A DNA stretch of 64,000 bases from Epithemia pelagica. Taxonomy: Eukaryota > Bacillariophyta > Bacillariophyceae > Surirellales > Surirellaceae. Where the stretch lies: positions 1,922,001-1,986,000 of the forward strand of contig OX337240.1 in assembly GCA_946965045.2 (NCBI GenBank), in the 5' to 3' direction. Below, one piece after another: positions 53,545-63,996 of the stretch. Below the pieces are notes generated by a model. That model had not been told where the DNA came from. It made no database searches and saw only the letters and a list, made by a program, of their open reading frames with translations. Each line of letters starts with the position of its first letter. Within the stretch, counting starts at the first letter, position 1. The position numbers and the translations under genes are program-made.

Positions 53545-55370
53545 TTACCCGATACGAAGTTTCTTGTGCCAGCTATCTCTTGTGGAGTTTTCGGCGTCTA
53601 CACCATCATATAGGTGTCCTTCGGGTGACTTACTCCGTGGAATACAAACTCTCGTATCTGCTCGTCGTTTGGACGAACAGTGGGACATTGTATCACATTT
53701 CATATTGGAAGTACGCTTGTCGGTACTGGGTTTGTCTCCCATGACACAAAGCGGAGACATGAGCAACAAATCGGGGCGCGTTCTTACAAGATAATACAGC
53801 AATGAAGAAGACATCAAGCTGTCACCCATCTGTGGATTTGTTGAGGAAACGGGACATGTGGAAGGAATGCTTGTTACTGTTGGAGCAGCAAAGGTTCGTT
53901 GCTGCTGTTTTTGTCGATTCTTGTTCGCTCTATGGTTTGCATACGTGGAAATAGCATGAGGCTTCGCCAGCATATTGGACCATACCCAGGGCGTTATTGA
54001 GTCTTGACCAAAGCGATCACGTCCCCATCGATTCAAGGTCAGATATATATCCACAGCCATGGAACAAGTTGGACAAGAGGGAGATGTGGATGACGAATTG
54101 GAGGTGGTACGGTTGTCCTGCGCGGAATCATTTTGGGAGGCCAGCGCAAACTTTGTCAACGTTGTGTTGTGGTATTGCGGTCCCAGGGCATTGTCGACCA
54201 GGTATCGCCAGGGGCAAAATGTCATGTCACCGGATGGGCAGCACGGAAGCAGATGTCTCGACTCCATAATTTTGTCGGATTTTGAGAGGGAAAGCGGTTG
54301 TCGGCGTCTCTTCCAATTCTGCTTTTTCTCGACTGGCCAGGCTGCACCACCAAGCTGGGGGAAAGTAGTTTGGGATTGTTCTCCACATTCAATGTCTTCA
54401 AACTGGAATTGGTCTGTAACGCATGTACCAGCGCACAAAAGCCAGACGGGCCAATATCATTTTGCTGCATATCCAATGTCGTCAATTGGCACCCACTCAC
54501 ACGACAGGAAGGATCACACCCACCACTACACGTGTTACCGCTAATGTCATTGTTGGACAACCATTGACTCAAGGATTGGCAACCAGCGTCACGCACTCCA
54601 CAGTAGGCCAACTTCAAAACACAAAGAGACGACGGTGGCGATTGCGCGTCTCTTTCACCACAGTGCGACTCATTTTCGTTGGTGTTACATGCACCACTGG
54701 CAAGATCCAAACAGCCTTTACGAGAAGTATTTTCCGCAGTGCTCAGCATGGCATACTGTGATTTCGCGGTGGCAACTTTTGGGCCATGTGAATAGGAGGA
54801 ATATGCAGTCCTTTTCTTGGAACTCGTGGATCTGTGGTTGACTGTTGACGAAGCCGTTTCGTACTCCATTAACGCTTGTGCAAGGACCGCTACTCCAGCG
54901 TCACCAAGATCAGGATTGTAGCAAAGGTACAAATCGTGCAAGGTCGCATGATGCGCCAAGGCGCGTGCCAATACGTTCCAAGCACCTGTAGCACCGTGCA
55001 ATTGCGTTTGATTCAAAAACAGCACTTGAATATGGCTGTTGGTCAGCAATGCCCTCGCAAAGTGCTGCATTCGGGCTATATTGTTGTCGTCATTGCGCGG
55101 ACTGGAACCACCATATCCCAGTGGCATACAATTTAACGTTAACAATGTCCAATTTGGGTCGTCATTCCTCACCAAGGGTCGACAAATATCGGATAAGGAA
55201 CAGTAGGCTGTTGAATTCGATTTTCTTGCAGTCGTAAGACTGCTACTTGTAGGATGGTGAGAACACGATGACTGAGGTGGTGGTGAAGGGGGAGATTGGT
55301 GCGAATGTGTGTTCGTCGTAATTGGATGACTAGCCTTCTTCGCCATTGGCTCCTTTCGAGGAGACGACAT
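53545..55370 (-). CDS. Leucine-rich-repeat protein (RNI-like), diatom type
   Basis: A minus-strand protein whose two halves lie in different frames. The first frame (from the ATG at 55370) has a disordered His/Ser-rich start. LRR (ribonuclease-inhibitor-like) repeats follow: LLTLNCMPLGYGG, IQVLFLNQTQLHGATG, LHDLYLCYNPDLGDAGVAVL, LCVLKLAYCGVRDAGCQSLS, and QLTTLDMQQNDIGPSGFCALV. The second frame has YLVDNALGPQYHNTTLTKFAL and DIYLTLNRWGRDRF, the LNRxGR tail characteristic of diatom LRR proteins. A candidate intron of 89 nt (54350-54262, GTGGTG donor, GAG acceptor) would join them in phase 0 (340 + 238 residues, 578 aa), which supports one gene. The splice sites are weak, so a frameshift is the alternative. 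Function is unknown; LRRs mediate protein binding. Confidence 0.62.
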
Positions 55371-56312
55371 TGTGAGTATGTAAGTGTAACTAAATCCGAA
55401 ATGATGGTTCCACGACTTCCCAAGAAAAGTTCAAAGGAGGTGCTCAAACAGGCAATGGCAACGACGAATCGTGGTTTTGACGGCAGAACGTTGATATGTC
55501 AAGATTGAGAAGATCGGAGGCTCTCTCTTTTTCGTATGGATGCTGTGTTTTCCGTACTTGCGTTATTGCTTCAATGTCAAGTCGAAATGGGTAAGGATGG
55601 TTGTTGTTGTAACTCTTGTTGATGTGATTGCTTGCGTCTTGTAATTATTATGAGAAAGTGTCCCTGATTGCCAAAAGCATGTTGGTTGATGGAGTGTTGT
55701 CGACAACTGTGCGGTGCACAAACGGCGTAGCAAAAGTCAAGAAGATGTAATGAAGGTGGCTTGCCACTCTACAGAAGGCGCTGTCAGCTGGCAACAAACA
55801 AGATCCCAGATCTTTCGAAGTGAATGGTTGATGCTGATGGCTTCGCTTCAGTGGTCTGTTTGCTCGGTCTGGCTAATACGCCCCTGGTGCTTGCCCATCA
55901 ACACAACATGCCAAACAGAAAAAAGTGTCAAATGACATATTTTGAATTAGATGGATGAGAATACTGCATCAGAATGCTCATGTCGTCCTTCTCAACTGAT
56001 GGCAGAGGATGTCAAACAGAAAATCGAGAACAGAAGCATTGCCGCGCACTCATTTTTTGTTCGAAGGCCAATCGCACATCGCGTGTCCTCCATCCGTCGC
56101 GTTCTGCGGGTCGAATTTGATTGGGTTTTGCGCTTTCAGCTTTCAACCTCCACTGTTTTTCACACACTCCTGGGTGACGGTTGACGGAGTGGACTGACGA
56201 GAGTGAGCAAAGAACATCTCATAAAATTCATGATGCGTTGACCAAAGCCTTCCTGTGGGTCCATTGCTAACCTTATCGTCGAAAGAGTGTTACTACTTAC
56301 AACAAGAAATCC
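55371..56312. other. Intergenic, no gene seen
   Basis: About 940 bp between the LRR-gene start and the plastid-protein gene, which are divergent, so it should hold both promoters. Only short unsupported frames and no repeat of note are present. Confidence 0.55.
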
Positions 56313-57134
56313 ATGACGGAGGGAAAAGCTACATACTTCAACCCGTCCTTTTGGAAAGGGTCCTGTGGTGGGATACTGGTTCGGGCCTTGCTGTGGTGTT
56401 GTCTCTCGACGACCACAGTCGCATATGTCGCTTTTCCAATACCAGGGTCCCATCTCCAAACGACCATTAGTGATTGTGGCCGTGGCGCTCATTCTAGTAG
56501 TGTCACCTCGCAGACAAGCTCCTTATGCAGCCAAACACGTCGCTCATGTGGAATCCCATTGTTGGCAGCAATGGGTGGCCGAGACTCGAACAGTCTGGAG
56601 GATGACATTGACGCCAAGGACGCAGAAAATTTGTTTGCCTTGAACGACCCTAAATTTGGCCTTGGTCAACGCATCGCATCGATTCAGTCCTTGGTTGTTG
56701 GTGCTTTTTCGGGAAGTCTAGCAATGGCATTCCCGGCTTTGATTCATGATGCGTTCTTGAACGATATGATATTGGCTACAGGTCCACCCAATGGTCTCGC
56801 ACAGTTCGAGTTTGACAGCGATATGGCGGCATTGCTGGGGGGCCTGTTTGCCATTGTGTATCGGTATTGCCTCCGCCTCGATGGAGATCGAGAGCAATTG
56901 AAACAAGGTGTCGTGGCTGCCTTTGTCCTGACACGCACTCTCAGTCGAATCACTGTGGCATCCCCCTGTCGTAGTATCCCGCTCTACTGCGGACCTCCTT
57001 TGGGATACTTGAACTGGAATATGATAGTTCAAATTATTGTGAATGGTGCAGAGTCTGCCGTTTTGTTTGGGGCAGCGGCTGCAGCCATGGACTATTGCAT
57101 GGAGAAAGGATGGATTTCCAAGTTTCCTGGATGA
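56313..57134 (+). CDS. Plastid-targeted conserved membrane protein of unknown function
   Basis: A single-exon, 273-residue protein from the ATG at 56313. The N-terminus has a signal peptide (GILVRALLWCCLSTTTVAYV) followed by AFPIP. An aromatic Phe just after a small residue is the diatom ASAFAP-type cleavage motif, followed by a Ser/Arg-rich transit-like region, so plastid import is predicted. The mature part has about four hydrophobic segments: SLVVGAFSGSLAMAFPALI, DMAALLGGLFAIVYRYCLR, GVVAAFVLTRTLSRI and the C-terminal IVNGAESAVLFGAAAAAMD. I recall similar FDSDMAAL-LxGxxFAIVYRY and GPPLGYLNWNM motifs in plant chloroplast proteins of unknown function. The final about 33 codons and the 3'UTR lie inside the tandem 311-bp duplication. 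Confidence 0.78.
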   Translation: MTEGKATYFNPSFWKGSCGGILVRALLWCCLSTTTVAYVAFPIPGSHLQTTISDCGRGAHSSSVTSQTSSLCSQTRRSCGIPLLAAMGGRDSNSLEDDIDAKDAENLFALNDPKFGLGQRIASIQSLVVGAFSGSLAMAFPALIHDAFLNDMILATGPPNGLAQFEFDSDMAALLGGLFAIVYRYCLRLDGDREQLKQGVVAAFVLTRTLSRITVASPCRSIPLYCGPPLGYLNWNMIVQIIVNGAESAVLFGAAAAAMDYCMEKGWISKFPG

Positions 57135-57658
57135 CGCGTCTCTTTCATTGACATGGATCCAGTCCCTTTGAATGATGATCAAAGCACTAGCGACTGTTGC
57201 AGTCATGACATTTTCATATCGGAAAAGGCAAATGGTCTAATCATATTGTAGAGTTACTCCGTTCTCCCCTTCGGCAACGGGATATGAGTTAGGCCGTGCA
57301 TTTCTACAGAAAACCCCCATGGACAAGGGGTCCAAATGAAAATTGAGTTGTGAATGGTGCAGAGTCTGCCGTTTTGTTTGGGGCAGCGGCTGCAGCCATG
57401 GACTATTGCATGGAGAAAGGATGGATTTCCAAGTTTCCTGGATGACGCGTCTCTTTCATTGACATGGATCCAGTCCCTTTGAATGATGATCAAAGCACTA
57501 GCGACTGTTGCAGTCATGACATTTTCATATCGGAAAAGGCAAATGGTCTAATCATATTGTAGAGTTACTCCGTTCTCCCCTTCGGCAACGGGATATGAGT
57601 TAGGCCGTGCATTTCTACAGAAAACCCCCATGGACAAGGGGTCCAAATGAAAATTGAG
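57037..57658. repeat. Perfect 311-bp tandem duplication
   Basis: Bases 57037-57347 are repeated immediately at 57348-57658 with no mismatch that I can see. The unit contains the last about 33 codons of the plastid-protein gene, its stop and about 210 bp of 3' flank. A 4-bp microhomology (TTGT) stands at the ends. The second copy has no start codon and thus encodes only a dead gene end. Confidence 0.93.
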
Positions 57659-57716
57659 TTGTAGTTTTGGAATGTTAATTGAAAACTCGGGTTGAAATCT
57701 GTCAACGGGGTTCAAC

Positions 57717-58082
57717 TTAATAGTCACCACCGCCACCTTCCTCACCACCAAACATATCCATTCCTCCTCCCAAATCCATTTCTTCTTCTTCCTTTTCTTC
57801 CTCCTTCTCTTCTTCAGCAGCAGCGGCACCATCTCCACCGGCATCTCCACCGCCGCCTCCTCCTCCACCGCCGCCGCCTCCGCCGCCAAATGTGGCCAAC
57901 ATATCCTTTCCAGACTCGATCAATTCGGCCAAATCCTTGCCCTCCAACTCGGACAACAAGCGATCGCATTTCTCGCCATCCATCTCTACACCAACACAAG
58001 ACAATGCCGTCTCAATGTCTTCCTTGGAGGGTGAATCATTTCCACCGAGTTTCAAGAGGAGGTAGACTGCTAAATGCTTCAT
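57717..58082 (-). CDS. RPLP2: 60S acidic ribosomal protein P2
   Basis: A single-exon, 121-residue ribosomal stalk protein that, with P1 and P0, recruits translation GTPases. The N-terminal fold is typical (MKHLAVYLLLKLGGND, SKEDIETALSCVGVEMDGEK, LLSELEGKDLAELIESG). A Gly/Ala hinge (14 consecutive Gly) follows, then a Glu/Lys region. The C-terminus is unusual: in place of the canonical SDDDMGFGLFD ending it reads EMDLGGGMDMFGGEEGGGGDY. The upstream sequence to 58200 contains a possible 5'UTR intron (GT at 58199, AG at 58104). The gene is convergent with the plastid-protein gene and divergent from the basic protein at 58475. Confidence 0.95.
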   Translation of the reverse strand: MKHLAVYLLLKLGGNDSPSKEDIETALSCVGVEMDGEKCDRLLSELEGKDLAELIESGKDMLATFGGGGGGGGGGGGGGDAGGDGAAAAEEEKEEEKEEEEMDLGGGMDMFGGEEGGGGDY

Positions 58083-58474
58083 TTTTGTTGTTGCGGAGTT
58101 TTACTGCCATTCAGATGCAAGGGATGAATGTGGTACACACGTAAGCTCCCATACCAGACTTCCATGACGCTGGAAAGAATTCAGTCGGATGAAACTTACC
58201 TTTGTATTCAATGTAAATGACACCAACCTTGCAAGCAATTATGCCTCGTCTCTGGCAGCAAACAAGTTGTTGTTGTAAGTCAAACATGGCACATCGGGTC
58301 TGGTTAACGTTCAAGTAAGACCGGTAACCAGTAAAAATGAATTTAAAGCGACCAAAAGGGACCTACGTGATCATGGGTCGCGGAACGGATCACAGGGACT
58401 CATGGGAAGAGAAATGGAATAACCATCATCGATTTTCATTCATAGAACAGGAGAAGTACATACCTGCAGACATC
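58083..58474. promoter_or_regulatory. Divergent promoter region of RPLP2 and the adjacent basic-protein gene
   Basis: The 392 bp between the RPLP2 start and the plus-strand ATG at 58475 contain the RPLP2 5'UTR, with a candidate intron at 58199-58104 (minus strand, GTAAGT donor). The upstream ATG at 58337 of the plus-strand gene, if used, shortens the shared region to 254 bp. Confidence 0.45.
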
Positions 58475-59386
58475 ATGGGAAAGAAACGATCCAAAACGCA
58501 AAAGAAGAAGCAGGTCAAAGCATCCAACAAGCTAGCCAAAGCGTTCGCGAAGAAACTTGGTGTTGCGACTTCGACCGGTGGGGTCACCAGCCCTAGCAAC
58601 GGTGAGAACATGAATCTTGATATCGACAGAAGCGGAACTGTAAGCGACGGCAAGCCTCAAAAGAAGCCTATCATTAATTCCAAACGACTGCTTGTCAAAC
58701 TGACGAAGAAGCAGCAACGAAATAACGAGGAACACATGGACGCACCAAATGTCCGTGGCAGCTGTGATGGAGGCAAAGTGGAAGGAAACGTCCAGTTGCA
58801 GGATTTTGTCAAGGAAGCCAACTCTTTGCGTGAAAGGGAATTGCAAATTGAATGGAAACGAAATGTGATGCGAGAGAATCGACGACTGAGACACAAAGGT
58901 GGAAAGCTGGAGCTCACTCCTGCTTCATTCAGCTTGGCCCTGGGGAGTAAAAAGTCGGTCGAGCAGCTGGTCGGTAAAGTCTCCACAATTGGCCTTGATG
59001 AAAGCCGCCGGGTGGAAGATGCCATCGCAGGGTCCTCTACAGCATCAAGGACCACAACGCCAACAAAACTACAAGCGTTACCCACTCCTTTTTCTACGCC
59101 CAAATCATTCTTGTCGTGGAATGATCAAGACGATAATAGTACGAAAGGTGAAGATGTGAGAAATGAAAATCCGTGGGCTGTGCTAGATGAAGAAGAGGTC
59201 AACGAAAGGGAGTCACCGGAACAACCGTTGTCCACGCCTGCACAAGCTTCTTTTCAGTTCGCTCCAGCATCATTCGCGGTTTCGACTGATCCACAACAAC
59301 CATCACATTCCAATATCTTCCAAAATCCAAAGCTTGCTCCTCAACCGAACGCCAATTTTACAACGGAGATAGATCCCGATTTGTAG
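58475..59386 (+). CDS. Basic lysine-rich protein of unknown function
   Basis: From the ATG at 58475 the protein is 303 residues; an in-frame ATG at 58337 would add 46 residues of less convincing sequence. The start MGKKRSKTQKKKQVKAS looks like a basic nucleolar or RNA-binding N-terminus. The next 100 residues have basic and acidic stretches, with a helix NVQLQDFVKEANSLRERELQ that is likely coiled coil. The second half is disordered Ser/Thr/Pro. No domain is recognised; nuclear or nucleolar location is inferred from charge. Confidence 0.65.
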   Translation: MGKKRSKTQKKKQVKASNKLAKAFAKKLGVATSTGGVTSPSNGENMNLDIDRSGTVSDGKPQKKPIINSKRLLVKLTKKQQRNNEEHMDAPNVRGSCDGGKVEGNVQLQDFVKEANSLRERELQIEWKRNVMRENRRLRHKGGKLELTPASFSLALGSKKSVEQLVGKVSTIGLDESRRVEDAIAGSSTASRTTTPTKLQALPTPFSTPKSFLSWNDQDDNSTKGEDVRNENPWAVLDEEEVNERESPEQPLSTPAQASFQFAPASFAVSTDPQQPSHSNIFQNPKLAPQPNANFTTEIDPDL

Positions 59387-59858
59387 CCATTGCAAGAACA
59401 AAAAGCAGCATATTGTTGCATTCTTGAAACGCACACATGAACATTACTCTTCTACTGACGAGAATCTTTTCAACCATCCGTTTTGTTGAGCACGCGAACC
59501 GTACATTTTCTCCGGCTTTTTGGCAAGTCAGTAGTAACTGTTTTGATCCCACACAAGCACATAAACTTTTAGACTGTATAAAAGAACTTACTGATAAAGC
59601 TGTATTCACACACACGAAAGCGTTCTAGTATGTGCCAAACAATTTATTGCGCGTGAAGCTTTATTGCGATCCCAGAACAATCTTATTACTGCACGCAAAC
59701 CTGTTGTTTTGGGTGGCCTTTGACTTCGGAAGTTTAGATCTACACCGACACTATGAAGATGGGGCCACATATTGATAAAAAGTAACACTATAAAGAACGC
59801 AGTCACTCGGATATGTTTGTTCTCAAGAACTTGAGATACGGAACCAGGATTCCAGGCA
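59387..59858. other. Convergent intergenic region
   Basis: The 472 bp between the convergent stops of the basic-protein gene and the NCA2-like gene contain no supported gene. Confidence 0.6.
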
Positions 59859-62800
59859 CTAGAAGTACTGGTTAAGTTTGGCGTGTTTCTCCTTGACCAA
59901 TCGAACCCATTGCATATTTGTCGAGAGCACGGACGCTTGTTTCGACGCACCGACTCGGTCGGTCCCACGGTTCAGCGAGGCACCAGTCCGGTTCCCCAGC
60001 GCCATGAGCAATTGCCTAAGAGAAATGTCAATGTCCTCAATGGTTCGTGAAGGGATAGACCAACTAGAAAAGTCCAGTAAGATCTTGTATCGATGAATGC
60101 AAAGAAGAGCTTCTCCCATCAAAGCTGGATCTGTGTCATTGAGTGTTGTTTGTGTTTCCATTTCCCTTGTCTTTTCCATAGATGAAGACGGAGAAGACAA
60201 ACGGAGAACCAGACTCTCAAGTTGATTGAGGTAAATCGTCATTTCAGCATGGGCGGCATTCACCGGTCTCAAATCTTTTGATCGGATATTGTAGAGAAAT
60301 CGAATAAAGAGCTTCGTTCCGTATGTAACGATGATGACTGATGGAATCGCAGCCAAGATTTGAAAGTGAATTTGGTTTCCCTGGACAGAGAGTCGCGTGC
60401 AATGACATGTCAGCATTTGCCGATACTATGACGATGCCTATCAAACAATCTAGAGCCTTCTCTCACCTTTATCAATACATCAATTGTATCCAACGCTTGC
60501 AACAATCCCACTTTCAGTTGCTGAACCTGAACGAGCAGCAATCGAACCAAACGACCACTAGCAACGTTCATGTACAATCCTTGATTCAAATCTTTTTCGT
60601 ATTGGGTAGCGGCACGTTCCAAAGCAGCTGCACGAGACGCGGCTGTCCCGTCCCCATAACCCAAATCACGCAACATGTGATCTAACGAACGTTCCTCCAA
60701 CTGTAAACCAAAGCCAGACATTAGCCCTTTGCTTCGGTTCATAATTTCATCATATATACCTTTGAGCGGGATCCATACTCGTTGATCCATTATTTCAAGA
60801 AGTTTCAAAGAAATTTGTATGACATCGCGTTTGAAGTCTGGCCAGTAAGGTTTCGCGAACGTATGGAGAGCATTTGCAAGAAGAATCTGTAAAAGTGCCA
60901 ATGGTAGACCCAGAATATTCAATCGGCGCGTCCAGCTAACGATGGCGGCATCACGAAGTCGCAGCGCTTCACCCTCTCCTGTTCGGCGGCCAGGCAAATT
61001 GTCTACCAAGTTCAAGATTTTGGCCCAATCTTGCGCAATCGATTCTGGTGTCCTGGTGATACTTTGTGAGTATCTCGAAGCTTTTTTCAGGCGATCCTGA
61101 TTCCCTCCAAGGTGTTTCGATGGCATTCCGCTTACCCAGCTCTCTTTCAATTCTGAAAATTCCGTCTCGTCAAACACTTCGGATGAACTACCCTGGCGTG
61201 ATTCCAAAAGGATCCGAAATAAGGTGGAACGACAAGTGCTCGTCCATTCAGAAGCTTCCTGCAACCAAACTTCATTGTTCTTGTTTTGATTGTGGCTCCA
61301 ACTTTTCAGTAATGCAGTAGATGCCGCTGGTGCATGAAGTTCACCGTTCGATTCTAGTTTGCGAATTGATAGAAGGCTGCTCGCTCCATCGGTCATCCAC
61401 TGAATCGAATAGTCTGATAAGGATGGAAGTTTCCAATTTGAAAACTTGTGTGATAACAGTTCTTTGAATGAAGGTTGTCGTTGCGTCGTTGCAGGTGTGG
61501 CATTTGTATTGTCACGTCCACGACTCCATCTATTACAAAACCACGACCACCACGAAGACCCCTCGCCAGTCTTCTCATCTAAAGATGCACCCAACTCACT
61601 ATCTTGGTTCTTTCCCTGTTTCACCTTCGTTTTCTGACTCTTTCTGAAGATTTCCGTTTCATGCAAAGCATCAAGTAAAATTTTCTCGGGTGCATCACTA
61701 GGCCGACTCAGCAATAAATATGTCAGAACTCCCAGACGCTCAATTTCGGATTGATAGGCAGCTTTGGCGTATGCCAATCGGAGACGATCCCGTTCTAAGC
61801 TATAAGGCAGCTTTGAAAAGAGTCCGGAAAAGCGCTGAAGTCCGTCTACTCTTCGAGTCCAGTGGTCGACCGTACGTGCCCTACGACACGGACAACAGGG
61901 AGGATTCGGTATGAGAACAATAAAAACACAATGGTGTTTTGGGGACCAGTATACTTACAAACGATTCGTTGTCCGCAAAAGACGATTTCGGCATGCTCGC
62001 AACAGTGCGTCCGTTATTCTTATTTCCGCAGAATGAATACCGATCTCAAGAACTCGATACAGCTCCTCGTCTTCCTGTATCTCGGTGATGGTCTGGAAGA
62101 TTGATTCAACTTCCGCTATGTATGGGATCATTTGCTGGACATAGGTACGTAAATAACCTGGCTTGCATGATATAGAAAGAACATGGACCACACGGTCCAC
62201 GAGATGTTGTACCAATGGATCCAGCTGCTTCTCGTTAAAGTTGGGCATGTTCGACTTTGATGGATGGTGGCTTTGAAGCTGGCTCTTGATTCTGGAAACT
62301 AGCACTGTTCGCACCAGTTTCTGTCGAACGCAATCAATGCCACCAAGGAGCTGATAGTTGGCATCATCCACATCTAAGACATAAGAGCGACCGTTTGAGT
62401 TGTATTTTTGTTGTTGTTTTTGCAAAGCAGCCTCGACGGAATTTTGACGAGCTCCACTGTCCGGATACAAACGGAAAAGGCGGCCTGATACAATTAAATG
62501 GGTCATAACCAGTAAAGTAACAATTCCCACAGGCGGTTTGTAGGATATGATGGTCCAGTATTGGTCGTAGAGATGCTGAAAGTATGGTTTAATCAGTGCC
62601 TGTTCTTCTGCAACTGCGGCGGCGGAAGCTGCTACCGATGATGGCATTTTCCCAATGATTGGTTCCTTGGAAAAATGAGATGAGCCTGATCCATCTACAT
62701 CCACTGGCACCTCCACTGTCATCATTTGTTCACCAGCAATTGCTTGTCCCTCACCATTCGACTCGACAATACCGTTTCTTCTTCTTCCAAGTGAGAGCTT

Positions 62801-62977
62801 CCAAGCCTGGGTAGATGTGCGATCGCTGCCGTGGAGACTGCAGAGAAAACAAAGTTGGAGCAGCCAGAACCGAGGCTTCCTAATAGAAAGACTACCGAAC
62901 AATGATGTCCGGACAATCATGCCATTCTTTTGATGAGACGTCTTCTTCAATGCTCTTGTATTCCCCATCGATGTCAT
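59859..62977 (-). CDS. NCA2: NCA2-family protein (mitochondrial ATP synthase control)
   Basis: Three exons by GT/AG: 62977-61959, 61880-60467 and 60380-59859, summing to 2,955 nt (984 aa). NCA2 in yeast is a mitochondrial protein needed for expression of the mitochondrially encoded ATP synthase subunits 6 and 8. The C-terminal part is the diagnostic region: a helix LVRLLLVQVQQLKVGLLQALD, then NQIHFQILAAIPSVIIVTYG (TM), and SKDLRPVNAAHAEMTIYLNQ. Earlier it has further hydrophobic segments (LNILGLPLALLQILLANAL; PPVGIVTLLVMTHLIVSG). The length exceeds the yeast protein (about 616 aa) because of N-terminal and linker expansions. The start is the first ATG at 62977, though 62968 is also possible. 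Confidence 0.82.
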
Positions 62978-63029
62978 CGTGGATCCATCATTTCTACTCC
63001 AACACTCCAACCACAATTACTTCCATCGT

Positions 63030-63287
63030 ATGAGTATGACAGACACCTCGTTTGGAGCGCAAGCCCGAGGGTCTTCACTTCTGGACCTGCGCGATTTCGC
63101 TTCTCCGCTACTCGTAATTCTCAAGGGAAGCGCGATCGGATCGCATTTGGGCAGCATCCAGAGAATTCAAGGGATGCGATTTTGCTACTTCGCTATTCGG
63201 AAGCAGGATTTGTCGGTCATTGCTGTCTGTGCCCATGCCAATGACACTACAACTTATAAGTATTTCCTGGACGGTCTCCTACAATAA
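63030..63287 (+). CDS. Possible short protein divergent to NCA2
   Basis: An 85-codon ATG frame that starts 52 bp from the NCA2 start codon on the other strand. The C-terminal segment (MRFCYFAIRKQDLSVIAVC) has a hydrophobic strand-rich look that could be a partial longin or roadblock-like fold, but I recognise no family. The tiny shared promoter makes it doubtful; it may be chance. Confidence 0.25.
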   Translation: MSMTDTSFGAQARGSSLLDLRDFASPLLVILKGSAIGSHLGSIQRIQGMRFCYFAIRKQDLSVIAVCAHANDTTTYKYFLDGLLQ

Positions 63288-63636
63288 AGGTACCATGGGC
63301 CATGGGCCACGGGATGATGATGATGGTTATGGTTCGTGATCGTGAGGGGAGAAGTTAGGTAGGGGAGAAGTTCATGTTCATGCTTCATGCTCCTGAATCA
63401 GCCATAAACAACCGTAGGATCGACGAATATTCGTATTTTTACCTGGTTGTGTTTCGTTGATCCCTGAGCAGGGTCAATGGTCAATTTAGAGAACTGCTAT
63501 GCGAGTCTAAGCTACTGGGAACTGGGAACTGGGACATTCATGTGTTCCATTTTTTTCCTGCCATGCCTAGGCCTTATGATTATACCTAGTAGGAGTAGTA
63601 CTTTGTCTAACGTCCAGCCGACAGATGATTATCGTT

Positions 63637-63712
63637 GCCCAACGCCCAACGCCCAACGCCCAACGCCCAACGCCCAACGCCCAACGCCCAACGCCCAACG
63701 CCCAACGCCCAA
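63637..63712. repeat. Heptamer satellite GCCCAAC (about 11 copies)
   Basis: The 7-base unit GCCCAAC repeats about eleven times with no interruption. Uniform copies imply recent expansion by slippage. It codes Pro/Asn/Ala/Gln/Arg repeats in a chance frame only. Confidence 0.93.
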
Positions 63713-63920
63713 GGATCAGGATTGGGAAGAATTGGCTTAGAACGTGTCATAAATAAAGGCTGCTAGTAGTTGTAAGACGACCCGTGCACTGCTGTCTGCT
63801 GTCGTCTCTAATCTCTAATCCATAGAATGATAGGAGTACTACTCCTAGTAGAGAATCCATGCCTGACAGACACAGACGCGTGCAACTCGCTACCGACAAT
63901 GGGAACAATGCGATCCTTCA

Positions 63921-63996
63921 CCCCCTAGCGAGGGTGTTTTTGAGGTTGTAATTTCGTTGAAACACGAAATTAAACCCTCTTATTCACCCCCGCTAG
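63921..63996. repeat. Fold-back inverted repeat cut by the window edge
   Basis: CTAGCGAGGGTG at 63925-63936 is matched in inverse by CACCCCCGCTAG at 63985-63996, with one mismatch. Inside, TAATTTCGT at 63950-63958 and ACGAAATTA at 63964-63972 form a perfect 9-bp stem with a 5-nt loop. Much of the intervening sequence also pairs. This looks like one end or the whole of a small MITE-like fold-back element. Confidence 0.65.

Noticed and set aside
57254-57517. Second minus-strand frame identical to one in the first duplicate
   Set aside because: It is the antisense shadow of the plastid-protein gene, repeated because of the 311-bp duplication.
63637-63712. CRISPR-like array
   Set aside because: The 7-bp unit has no spacers; it is a simple tandem satellite.
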